DNA of 64,000 nucleotides, from contig NC_092520.1 of assembly GCF_037038585.1 (NCBI RefSeq), positions 62,640,001 through 62,704,000 of the forward strand. Direction: 5' to 3'. The notes under the pieces are model-generated. The model was not told where the DNA came from. It did not search any database and saw nothing but the letters and a program-made list of their open reading frames with translations. The translations under genes and the position numbers were made by a program. Source of the stretch: Patagioenas fasciata (lineage: Eukaryota > Chordata > Aves > Columbiformes > Columbidae). Below, piece by piece: positions 37,985 to 48,443 of this stretch (positions within the stretch are counted from its first letter, which is position 1; every line of letters begins with the position of its first letter).

Positions 37985-38233
37985 CTCAAAGCACAGTGTT
38001 TACACCCAACGCAACTCCCGGAGCTTGTGCACCGCCATCGGTGCCAGTTGTGGCGGGCAGAGTGGCGCGGCTGTCCCTCTGTCCTTCTGTCCGTCCTCGT
38101 GAGGCCATGGCTTCTGGCTCAGCAGGAAGCTGACTGCCTCGCTGCACGCCCTGGCCTCCTGCGGAAACGCGAGCTTGGAAACAAACCTGCTCTTCATCGG
38201 GGATTAAAAAAAATAAAAAATAAAAAAAAAAAG
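37985..38233 (+). other. GC-rich segment ending in an A-rich tail, possible retrocopy
   Basis: About 220 bases of GC-rich DNA with several CpG end abruptly in GGGATT and an A-rich tail (A-runs broken by single T, 38206-38233). A sharp switch to an A-tail suggests a retroposed transcript, but no parent gene was recognised and no target-site duplication was identified with confidence. It could also be part of the adjacent CpG-rich cluster. Confidence 0.3.
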
Positions 38234-38384
38234 GAAAATTAAAAGAGAAGCATCTGTACAAATTGGCAATTTGCTGCCTGTACCGTGGGAGTCTCTGTTG
38301 TCAGGTTCTGCCCTTGCAGCTGTGAGGAGCAGAATCATTTCTTAAGGTAGGGGCTGGAAACTGGGAAAGCTTAGGAGGCTTTCG

Positions 38385-38844
38385 CCATCGCGCTCGTGTG
38401 TGCGTCGCTCTCAGCACAGTGTTGGCCCCTGCTGCCCTGCCTGTGCAATCCCTGGACTTGCTGCAAAGAGATGAGGAAAGGCATTTTCACATTCAAGCTG
38501 CAGCCTCGCCAGCCCCATGTAATTGATGTTCAGTCACCTGGTCCAAGTCTCGCAGCACCCCAAACATGTGTGCGGAGACGCAGGGAGTGACTCCGGGAGG
38601 AGAGCGGAGCTGCTCCCCGGGGCTGCCGGCGTGTCCCGGGTGGCGAAGGGAGTGGGCAGAAAGGAATGCCGCTCCCGCGCAGGGCTGGGAATAGCCACTG
38701 GGGCCGCGGAGCATGGGAAGCCTGCATATCTCCCCGAGCCGGCAGCCAGGGAAACAGTCTGCTGGAAACGGCCCAAACGTCTCTGCGTGACACTTGGAAA
38801 ATCTTGAGTGACGCTGGCTGGAAGAAGGAAGTGAACGGGGAAAC
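38385..38844 (+). promoter_or_regulatory. Second CpG-rich cluster with exon-like end and splice donor
   Basis: CpG density rises sharply here (for example 38560-38730, with CGGGAGGAGAGCGGAGC and GCCGCGGAGC), then falls away. The cluster is followed by a strong donor, GGGGAAAC/GTAAGTG, with the exon edge at 38844 on the plus strand. Together they suggest an alternative first exon or promoter of a plus-strand transcript. Open frames in it (for example 38666-38848) end at the donor's own TAA, so a coding reading is possible but unsupported. Confidence 0.4.
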
Positions 38845-38849
38845 GTAAG

Positions 38850-41800
38850 TGTTTCCCTTGTGGTGTGCGGCTGAAGCTGGGCTTTCTCCAGGTGCTCTGT
38901 AGGTATGTGGTGAGAGTAGGTATAAAGAAGTAGAAAGCTGCCCAAATCTTCTGTCCTCTGTACATACCCACAAGGCAGCCAGCACATCTGTTACCTCTTA
39001 ACTGACTAGAGCCCACAGGCTGCTTCCTCTCTGGCTGTGTCCCTTACAGTAAACCACAGAGTCCCAGGTGTATGCTCTGCCCTTGTGGTCAATTGGCACA
39101 GTCTGTCCATGCAACATGTCCATAGCAACAATTAGCCTTGGTAATTAGCCTCCTTAGCTTCCAAACCAGTGTGGCCCCTTAGAGACTGCCTGTGGTCCTT
39201 ACATTTTGCTGACTCCTGCACCATGCCCAGAAGTGTCATGAGGGAGTGCTGAAGCAAAGCAAGCGAAAACTTCCAAGACCAAGCAATAAGAATGCACGGG
39301 ACCTTTCTGACACCAAAATGGTACAGATGGTCAAGCTGCGGGGCACGGGGCTATTTAACACGTTAATGTAGACCTGGAGCATGTGTGCCTCAGACTGTGA
39401 TAGATCAGTTGGCTGGAAATTGAGGTCCATGCTCATTTCTCTTATGCATCAGGGTATTGGGTAGTTTTACCTGATTAGGGATGAAATAGAAGAACTGAGC
39501 TGTTTCATGGTGAGATGCGGAAAGTGTCAGCATTCTTAATGCTTAAAGCTTGCTATGCAATGGTGTTTCTATGTCACTCACTCAAATAGGAAATTTATGC
39601 TAAGGAATACCAAAACCCCTCCTGATAATTGTGTTGTTTCATGGCATTATCATGCCCTATTTGTTGGTATCTACATCATATAAGTAAAACAAAGGACAAA
39701 AATAAGCATGTAAATAGATGTAAATGGCAATAGGCCACAAATCAAATTGCAAAAGTGAAGGTATCAAAAAAACATTCACTAGTTCTCTTTGTGATGCCTA
39801 AGTGTTAGGAAAAATAGTCCTTCCCAAGGAAAGGACAGTGACTAGAGTATATAGCATTGGGCTACGTGATGGTTTTCTGGTGGCTCGTGCTGCATTCCGC
39901 AACTGTGCTTTGATCTGTTCTTGGAGAGTATGAACACTGCAGTGCATCTCCTTCAGCTGCCTCCCTCTCCTAAGAGATTTCTTGTCTACATGGAGTGGTC
40001 AGATGAGGGGAATGGCAAAAATGTGATCTTGTAGCTTCTGGTTTTAAAATAAAGTCATGAATGGGTGAGTAGTAGAAGGCAGGGGGCATTTCCAGTTACT
40101 AAATAGACTTCATCAGACTCATAGGCCGTGAAATATGGTACTATTTCCACACATCAAGCTATCTATTACAGAATCCCTTCCAAGGGGTTATTATCTAGGT
40201 AAATTTATATGGCTTATGGACTGGGAAGCAATCTGGAAAAAATTAGTTTTCTCTTCAGCATTTATTTCCTTTTATGAATTCATGCCATCAAATTAAGATC
40301 CGAACATCTTACACCATCCATCCAATGCATGCTCTGACCAATATTGATCTGATTATTTTTCTGTGCAAGAGGGGAAATATTAAGCTCCCTTTGTTGTTTC
40401 TTGTTCATAACAATCCTGTTTGTGCCTTCAAGGGAATAAGATAGTAGCGATTCCTGATAAGGCATGATCTATAGTCTAAGATGTTAGAGAACTTCAAGAA
40501 AATGTTACCTCTGCTTTCACAACTCTAATCTTTTGCTTGAGGTTTGTATGGTCCCTTAGGAACACAGTACTACATAGGGTCACAATTGAGTAGATGTGTG
40601 ATTAGTAATACAGCTTGAGGCTGGATGATAAATCACTTTGAAGACTGGGAGTGTAGTCTTGAATTTGTCTGAGTAAGGAATCCCTATGAGCCCTACAGCA
40701 ACATGCTTGCGTGATCCTGCGCTCCTTAGTAGGTATGCAGGGCTTCATGCTTTGAACCAACTGGTCTGTTGGTTTTTTACCCCAAGGAAAAACATACAGC
40801 AGTTACTGTGACCAAGCCAGAGGCAGTCAGAAACATCGTACTGGCATGTTGGGAGCTGTTTGTGTATAGAATCCCGTTTCCATGAGGTGGACTCCTGGCT
40901 TGTCAGCTGCTTCATTGGAAGTATACCATCACAGATTAAGGATGATCTAATTTTTACTACTTCTTCAAGGTATTTCATTTAATGGGATTTCCATGTTAGT
41001 CATGTATCATACGCTGTCTTCCATAAAGCCAGTAACAAGTGTAAACAAGGAGAGAGGAACTGAAGTACAGCCGTCATTCGTTTTTAATGAGAGGTAGACT
41101 GAGATCCACCCCAGCGATGTACTCTTAGCCTTGAGGCTACCAATCTTTCATTAGGCTTTTAAAAAATGTTCTATTAAACGAGCACACATAACTTCATAGA
41201 ATAGAATAATTAATTTGGAGAGATTAAAGCTCGTCCTTCTGAGGAGATAAAGGGATATGGAAATGCACAGGCCAAGTAGTTTCACTACTTACCCCGCAGA
41301 CAGAGTCTGTAGAGGGGTTACCATGCTGCATGCAGGTAATGGGCAACCCCACAGTAATCCATTCATTTATACAGAAATGTCAACTCCCCAAGTCCATATA
41401 TATATATATATGGAAGAAACCTGATTTTTCTTTTAATTTAAAAAGGGAAAGGAAGCCTCCTAAGACAGTCAACTCTTATCTCAAGATCCCCCATTGTTTG
41501 CTGTAAACATAAATTTACTCTTTTCTTTGAGGAAAGTACCCTTCCCCAATAGCTGAGAAGCCAGGCCTGGGACTATTCTGTTGTCTTGTGTGGCCTGATT
41601 GCCCTGAAGTTGTTTCAACTGCAGAAGTCTTGCTGTTCAGTCTCAGAATTTCTACTGTATCTTCCTACCTCCAAGTTTGCCTGCTGTCAAAAGGAGTACT
41701 CTTTTCCAATGAAAGGGCATGGGAAAATGTTGAATTAAAATAAAAGTGCAAGGCTGTTGCTCAGGGGTTTTTTCTTTCTTTTTTGGATGAAATACCAACT

Positions 41801-42140
41801 CAATTTTGCCATAGCTTAAAAAAATTTCCTTTTTCTGGCATTTCAGGACTAAATGTAGTTTTAAATAGTCTGGTTAGCCTTTGCAAAAAGTCTGGTTAGT
41901 AACGTCAGCTATCCCTTGTGTCCTTCAAATGAGCAATGTACACAAAGCCTCTGCTCCATAACACAAGCAGGAAAGACTTCTGACCTTTTGATCTGATGAT
42001 CTGTTCCCAAAATCTCTCTGCATGTCCAAAAGCAGCAAGACAAATACCAGAAAACTTGGGAGACCTGAGCAAAGGGGAAGCTTCAGCATTTCACAGGCAG
42101 AAGCAGAGAGCAGCTCCCTAAGGGGTCCAGCTGCAAGACA
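38850..42140. other. AT-rich spacer or intron DNA
   Basis: No gene or recognisable young repeat was found. A (TA)n run lies at 41396-41411. A stretch near 41193-41240 faintly resembles the CR1 3' terminus but is too short to call. Confidence 0.5.
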
Positions 42141-42390
42141 GAGAATCATAGAATGTCCTGAGTTGGAAGGGACCCACATGGATCATCAAGTCCAACTTCT
42201 GTCCCTGCACAGGACAACCCCACAGTTCAGACCATGTGTCTGAGGATGTTGTCCACTTGCTTCTTGAACACTGTCAGGCTTGGGGCCGTGACACCTCCCT
42301 GGGGAACCTCTTCCAGGGTTCCACCACCCTCTGGGGGAAGAACCTTTTCCTAATGTCCAACCTAAACCTCCTGGGGGAGACCTGGAGATG
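42141..42390 (-). mobile_element. CR1 LINE, 5'-truncated 3' end
   Basis: The copy is in minus orientation. On the plus strand it begins GAATCATAGAATGTCCTGAG and continues with GTTGGAAGGGACCCACATGG, CCCTGCACAGGACAACCCCA and TTCCACCACCCTCTGGGGGA. Its internal diagnostic block differs from the copies at 10906 and 36337, so it belongs to a different CR1 subfamily. Confidence 0.93.
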
Positions 42391-42706
42391 CTGGCCACTG
42401 AAGACTCACACAGCTTTCCTCCTTCAAGCATGAGTGTCAAATTGCCCATCAGCCTCCACAGCAGGAGAGCCACATGGTCTGTGTTAAAGCATAAGCCCAA
42501 GATCAGAGCCGCAATTGACTCACTAGGGAGTGTGAGCAAGATGGGACTCACTGCCTGTCCATCCCTGTAGTGTTGATCTTCCTGCAGCCGTGGTGCAGCT
42601 GGGCCATGCCCTGATCTACATGATGAGAAGGTGCACATTGCCTGGCCAAAATATGGGGGAAAGGGAGCACATTCTCCCTGTTAGCGTATAAGCAGGCTGT
42701 TAACTA

Positions 42707-42785
42707 CAGAGTGTTTAGAAAAGGTGGACCCAATTTCTAAAGAGATAGTGATTTCAAATTGGGTCCATCTTTTTAAAACACCCTG
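42707..42785. mobile_element. Palindromic MITE-like element
   Basis: Two 30-base arms (42707-42736 and 42756-42785) are inverted repeats matching at 26 of 30 positions around a 19-base loop. The outer ends begin CAGAGTG and CAGGGTG, and the inner parts share GGACCCAATTT. A TA precedes the left end, as expected of Tc1/mariner insertions, but TA is not kept on the right. The layout resembles the small palindromic derivatives of mariner transposons. The family was not identified. Confidence 0.65.
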
Positions 42786-44468
42786 TCTTTTCTCCTCCTT
42801 GGCATTCAGTACACACATCCATGCCACAGTTGCATTACATTATCTGTCACACTTCTCAACTTTGAAAAGAACAGGGAAAGAAATGTTATATCCTTCCACA
42901 CTCACAGTAGCATGCTATTGCGGGCCGATTTCCGTCACTGCAGGCTACTGAGCTGACTGTCTTGCCACGATAAAAGTTACTTTTCAGTAAGCCTGGTGTT
43001 TCTGCAGCTATAGCTTTCCTAATGAATTCCTCCAGCAGGTTGTACAAATAAACTGCAACCCAGACCATTCAAGTCAGATGCAGTACCTAAGGTGGGTCAT
43101 TTGAAACCAGGTGTTTGAATCTCTGTGCTGTATCACTATGTGCTGCATTAGATATGCCCCAAAAGGTCACATGTTTCCAAAGAGTATATTCAGCATGCTT
43201 TGTAAAGACTTTGGCGTGTGAGATCTTGGCATATTATCTCATGGATTCTGTCTAATTATTAAGGATATGTGACCAGTTGCTTTGAATCTAAATAACAGAG
43301 GCTGAAGAACACAGTACTTTCCTGGCTTAACTGTTTTGTAATGATTAACTGCAGTGTTATGAGAACCATTTCGTGCCACCAGCTTTTAAGCAGAACAGCA
43401 TGTTGTCTTCAACAGAAAATTCTAATTATATTGGTGCTATCAAATGGTCTAATGTTTTCAGCCAGTTTCTAAAGTGAGGTTGCAGCACATTTGTAGAAAC
43501 CCCCTTTAAATCAATGGATTTGAGCATACTTTGGATCAGCCTGTAAGCGTTTGACTTTTTCTGTTGGTTGCTGGGAGATGCAACAGAACACAATAGGATT
43601 GACTTAATTTAATGTTCAGGGTAACAATTAATAGAAATGCTGCCTTTGTGTGCTGACAGTGGGGTTTCATGTTAATCGTTACTGAAGTTCTGCTTTCGGA
43701 GTCTCCCTCAGGTAATAATGAATGACTTAACATTACATACGTCTTTTGGCTTTCCTGGTTTTTTAGTTCTATGTCATATCTCTCTGTCTGAGCTGAGAAA
43801 TAATTTACTATAAGCAGGTTCAATTTTTAATTTCTGGGAACTAGAAGTTCAGAATAGGGTCCTAGAAGAGTGAGTCAGAATATGTCCCCGAACTGGTCAC
43901 CTACATTTGTTACCAACCAGTGAAGTTATGTCTGGGGTTTGACTTAAATAATGACCATGGAAGCAGCCAGCTGGAAATGTAATTAATTTCAATCCTATGA
44001 CACCCCATCACATTACACTTTCTTATGTAAGACTTACAGCACTAAACCGTTAGGTCTTTTATCTCTAATCTGCAGTCCTCGCCTATCATCAGTTGGAAGT
44101 GCAGCCTCATGATAGAGTACTTGATACTTGTTTCATGTGGTGTATTGGCGTAAAGGAAAACACAATGTATAAAACAAGACTATTATTTATAATGTAGGAT
44201 GTGTAAATTTCCTGAATTTAATCCATGTCTGAATTACGGTGCTATTTTTTGAGAAATGTCCCGTCTGTATTTTTTTGTTTTTCTGATGTCTGAGAGTCTA
44301 TCACAGCCCTTGCTAAGTTGTTCCAGTAGTTGCTTACTCTTAAAATAAACAAACACAGATGTTAAACCACATTGATCCAACTTTAAAATCTGTCACTCAG
44401 CTTTTGTTCTACCTTTGTAATGTAGATGAAAGAGCTCAGCATTACCAGTTTCATTATGTAGATACTTT

Positions 44469-44470
44469 TA

Positions 44471-44567
<97 letters not shown>

Positions 44568-44573
44568 GTGTGT
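44469..44573. repeat. (TATATG)n hexanucleotide array
   Basis: About 16 nearly perfect TATATG units end in a short (GT)n stretch. The open frames through it (alternating Tyr-Val or Met-Tyr on plus, Ile-Tyr on minus) are repeat artefacts. A good candidate for length polymorphism. Confidence 0.97.
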
Positions 44574-44779
44574 GGCTTGTAGCGTTTAACCCATTTGGAG
44601 CATTAAAAGGCTGGATGTGGAACTGGGAAAATAGCATGTCCATGATGTCTACCACCATTGCTGATGCCTCATATCTGGTGAAAAAATTGTTTTGAATGCC
44701 TGTTCTCACTTTCTTCTTGTGAAGCTACATAGATTAGCCTCCTGCCATCTGTCACTAGAGAAGCCCTTTTTTCAAGTCT

Positions 44780-45080
44780 TTGACCACATTCCCTATGGCT
44801 TTTCTCCAAGTCCTCTTCCATTCATTCTTGAAATTGTCAGTTACAACTGGACCAAGCATTTCAATAGTCTTAACTAAGAAAATCACATACCCTCCTTATT
44901 TCTATTCAGTACTACTCAGTTTATACAGCCAAATGTTGTATTATCTCTTTTCACTGGGACTTCGTGTCGAACTGACAGATTATCAAGTCCCTGTTACACC
45001 TCTTTGTCAGAGAACCACATACCCCAAAAGGAGTCCCTTTTACTCTGTGCCCCAAATTTCTTTGTTTAAGGATAAGAATT
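44780..45080 (-). mobile_element. Probable ancient CR1/L3-type LINE remnant
   Basis: The plus strand resembles, in order and spacing, the reverse complement of the 3' half of old CR1/L3 LINEs: TTTTCTCCAAGTCCTCTTCC, then CTGGACCAAGCATTTCAATA, then a block ending near CCAAATTTCTTTGTTTAAGG. Divergence is high and the call rests on remembered family layout, so it needs a profile search. Confidence 0.4.
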
Positions 45081-45869
45081 TACAATGAGCAGTGCTAAAA
45101 TCTATTTTAATGGCTCCTATTTTAGCATTTAATCTAGACTGTACTTTATAGTGATGCATCTTCATGGCATCAGTTAACTTTGTCAGTGAAAATGTTACAG
45201 TTTCTTCCATGTAACTTACACAACTGCTAAAGAGCACTGGGTGAAAAATCAATCATTATGGGGTGTCACCAAAAACCTACATCTCTTTAACTGAAATTTC
45301 ATCTGGCACTTAGCAAAATAGGTATTTAAAACCCATTTAAGATATGTTGTGTTGATTTTGTTGGATGGTAATTTCTTACATGATTCATAAACAGAAGCAG
45401 CATCAAATCAGAGAGTGATACAGTGAAATTGTTCTTTGTTACTTCATGAAAATAGTTTCAAGAATAGATTTTCTCATAGTTCTTAGGTATTATTTAATTG
45501 TATAAAACTGTAAGTGAATATGAGAAATTGGCAAAGTACAGCAAATCAGAAAAAATGAACTTACTGTTTAAATAACAGCCTAATAAGGAAAAAGAACCCT
45601 TCCTTTCTCATTTCTTGCATACTTTCCATAAAACCCATGGACCAGGTTATCCTGTCACTGATGCTGTGTGATTCCCCTAGGGATGGTTATCAGATTTTGC
45701 AGATGTAACTGAAAGGCAAATGTGGCCCTGTATGTATGTTGGTATGCAAAGACCATCGGAAGCACTCTTGCCTTCAGGATAATTACAAAATTGCTTCCTT
45801 TTTTATCATCCACCCATGATGCCATCTAATTTTATGTTCCTTGGCTGCTAGCTGTTAGCCTCATTAACC

Positions 45870-46010
45870 TTACTTGATAGAGCATTCCAACATTTACGAT
45901 TCTCATGTGAAAAATGCTTCCTGATGGCTGGAATTTGTTTTTCTTTAATTTCTACCTTTGCCCTCTTGTTCTATTATGTATATACTAGGCTGAAAATAGT
46001 AACTTGAGAT
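45870..46010 (-). mobile_element. Probable ancient CR1/L3-type LINE remnant
   Basis: The blocks AGAGCATTCCAACATTTACG, GTGAAAAATGCTTCCTGATG and TTAATTTCTACCTTTGCCCT follow the order seen in the reverse complement of CR1/L3 3' ends (accessory-loss block, 'fails to' block, polypyrimidine block). It is in the same orientation as the remnant at 44780-45080 and could be part of one old insertion. Confidence 0.45.
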
Positions 46011-48287
46011 TGGTGTGCCTACTCCTTACAGTGTAATGAATTCTAGTTAATTCTCTTGCCGTTTCTTTCTCTTAAGATAGTTGTGGGTGAATTAAAATTA
46101 TTTAACCAACCATCCTACTTATTTGCACTTAGGTCCCTTGTGTATTTACATTTAATAAGAAATTCTTCTGTGGAAGGAAATGAGGAAATTCAGATACGTA
46201 TCATTCTTCAGTTGGCCTATTTCCACAAATGTAACGTTACCCTCATGTTGTTAAGTTCATTGTATTAGTTGGCATGTGGAGTAGGGCCAAGACGCTGTTA
46301 CAGTGCATGGTATAACTTCACATTTTAAAGGCTAACATTTCATCAGTCAGTGCAGTTTTACTCTACACAGTGTCAAAATCCTAAATCTTAAATCTAAATC
46401 TAGTTCAGCTAGCCATGATGATCATTGTCAGATTTACAATGGTGGGAAGTATTAATTTAATCCTTGTTCATAAATCGAAGGGTTTTTTTCCCATTTTGGG
46501 GGTCGTGCAGTGGCTCCTGTATACATAGAGGGCACATCTTTCTATCCAGGGCAGGGCAGCACTAGAAGTACGATTGCAAAGGCAGGCGGTAGCTCCACAG
46601 GAACAGAGGCAGATGTCTCTATTTTTGTTGCTTTTTTTTTTGTAGTTTTGACATTATAAAAAATTTGAATATCGGTCTGTTAAGACCTACTAATACAAAT
46701 TAAGGATTCTTCCATAATTCAGCATCTTTTCTTTATATGGATGCAGATTCATTTGAAATTTTATGTGCTTTTGGGACAGAGTTCATTGTACTCTGGGAAG
46801 CCTGCAATGTTTTCTTAAGACTAATCAGAAAAGCTACCACACTATTTCAATTAACTTCTTTAAGATTATGTTAAGTTATTTAAGTTAAGCTGGTCTAGAG
46901 CTTGGTGGATTTCTCTCTTTTCTTTCAATTGTTTACTTTGTTGTTTCCTAATATGGGCTTCACAGGGTGAAGGAAGAAACTCAAACTGTGATACTTGATA
47001 CCTAGCAAAAGAGGTCATCCGATTGACAAAGATAGTTGTTTACAATTGTTTGCAAACAATTCTCTCCAGTTAGGCTTTTAAATTAAGTTTATAAAGGATG
47101 ACAATGGCAACAGGAAGAGGAGATTGTATGCTACCTAGGTGGGATGTTTGTGGTAAAATAATGCAAAGAAACAAACTGTGTATTTAGAAAGTGCAGCCAT
47201 TCTTGGACCGAAAACGTGAAATTACTGTTAGCATTCACTAGCAGGTATTATGTTGTAAAGCCCACCTCTCTGGATACAATTTCTTTGAGGGTTCTTTCCT
47301 CATTTTGAGTTTACTCTTTTCAAAAGCAAGAGTTTGTTTGATGGCCTCCACCTTGTAAGAGTATCATGCAACCAAGAATTTGCTTCTTTGGAAATGGTTA
47401 TTTTAGCATATACTGGCATATATATATACCTTTGTATACATGTGTACTCATGAAGAACCGCACAGTAAAGGCAGCTTTGGCTTTACTGACTATTTAAAGT
47501 CAACCTTTTGGCTGAGATCCTACTTTCTGTTAGAGAAGGTGTTTTCTGAAAGATTATCTTGCTTGTAACATAAGTTAGTGGGTTGCTTGCAAAGTTAGTG
47601 GATTAATCAAACTGTAAGTTTTCTCGATCTGTACATACTTGTGTAATATATGTCATTCATCCTACATGGAAAATGAGTCCTTCTGGGAATTTCTTTAAAT
47701 ACTCTAATAACTCACAAAATTTAGTATCTTTCAAAGTCTCCTTTTAGGGAAAGTAATTTTTTTCAGCCTGTTAGAGAATACCATGCAGATAGATAATTCC
47801 AATTTTCTCATTTTGCAAAAATAACCATAGGTCAAACATTTGCTGGAAAGAAGGTTACACTACCAAAAATAAGTATTTACTGAGTCAAGCATTCCAGTGC
47901 CAGGTTCTCCTGGGAGGTATCCCAAGAAACAGAAGGAAGCCTTCCTTCAAGTACTGTAAATTTAATTGTTATGATATAATAATAGGATCTCCTGAAAACT
48001 CTGTTATGTAACTTAATTCAACATTTAGGACAGTAAAAGGAAGTTCTTCAAATAAATTGAAACATACCTTTCTAATTGTTGCATTTCTTCTCATACTTCT
48101 GAATGTATGGCACACATATCCATCACTCCTTTTGCTTGCTGCTTAATCAAATAATTTCTCCATATCGCTTGGAAAAGTCCACAAAAGATGCACTGCTGCT
48201 GAAATCCTTGTTGCCTACTTGCTTGATCTAAATTGTTCAACCTGATAAGCTCATTAATACAAGGTTTTACTCTTTATAATAGTCAAA

Positions 48288-48443
48288 GTAGGTTGTGGAA
48301 TCTCCTTCTCTGGAGACATTCAAAACCCGCCTGGACACATTCCTATGTAACCTCATCTAGGTGTTCCTGCTCTGGCAGGCGGATTGGACTGGATGATCTT
48401 TCGGGGTCCTTTCCAATCCCTAACATTCTGTGATTCTGTGAAA
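48288..48443 (+). mobile_element. CR1 LINE, short 3' fragment
   Basis: The fragment is in plus orientation, with TCTCTGGAGACATTCAAAAC, CCTCATCTAGGTGTTCCTGC, GGACTGGATGATCTTTCGGG and the terminal ATTCTGTGATTCTGTG. It is of the same type as the fragment at 37400-37521. Confidence 0.95.

Larger units (their letters stand above)
42790..48285. other. AT-rich DNA with old LINE remnants
   Basis: No gene was recognised. The stretch contains the (TATATG)n array and two probable ancient LINE fragments, listed separately. TATA-like and AT-rich runs are frequent. Confidence 0.5.

Noticed and set aside
41193..41240. Possible CR1 terminal octamers (CATAGAATAGAATAATTAATTTGG)
   Set aside because: Too short and too diverged after the first dozen bases to separate from chance.
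44359..44709. Open frames with Tyr-Val, Met-Tyr and Ile-Tyr repeats
   Set aside because: They are translations of the (TATATG)n array.
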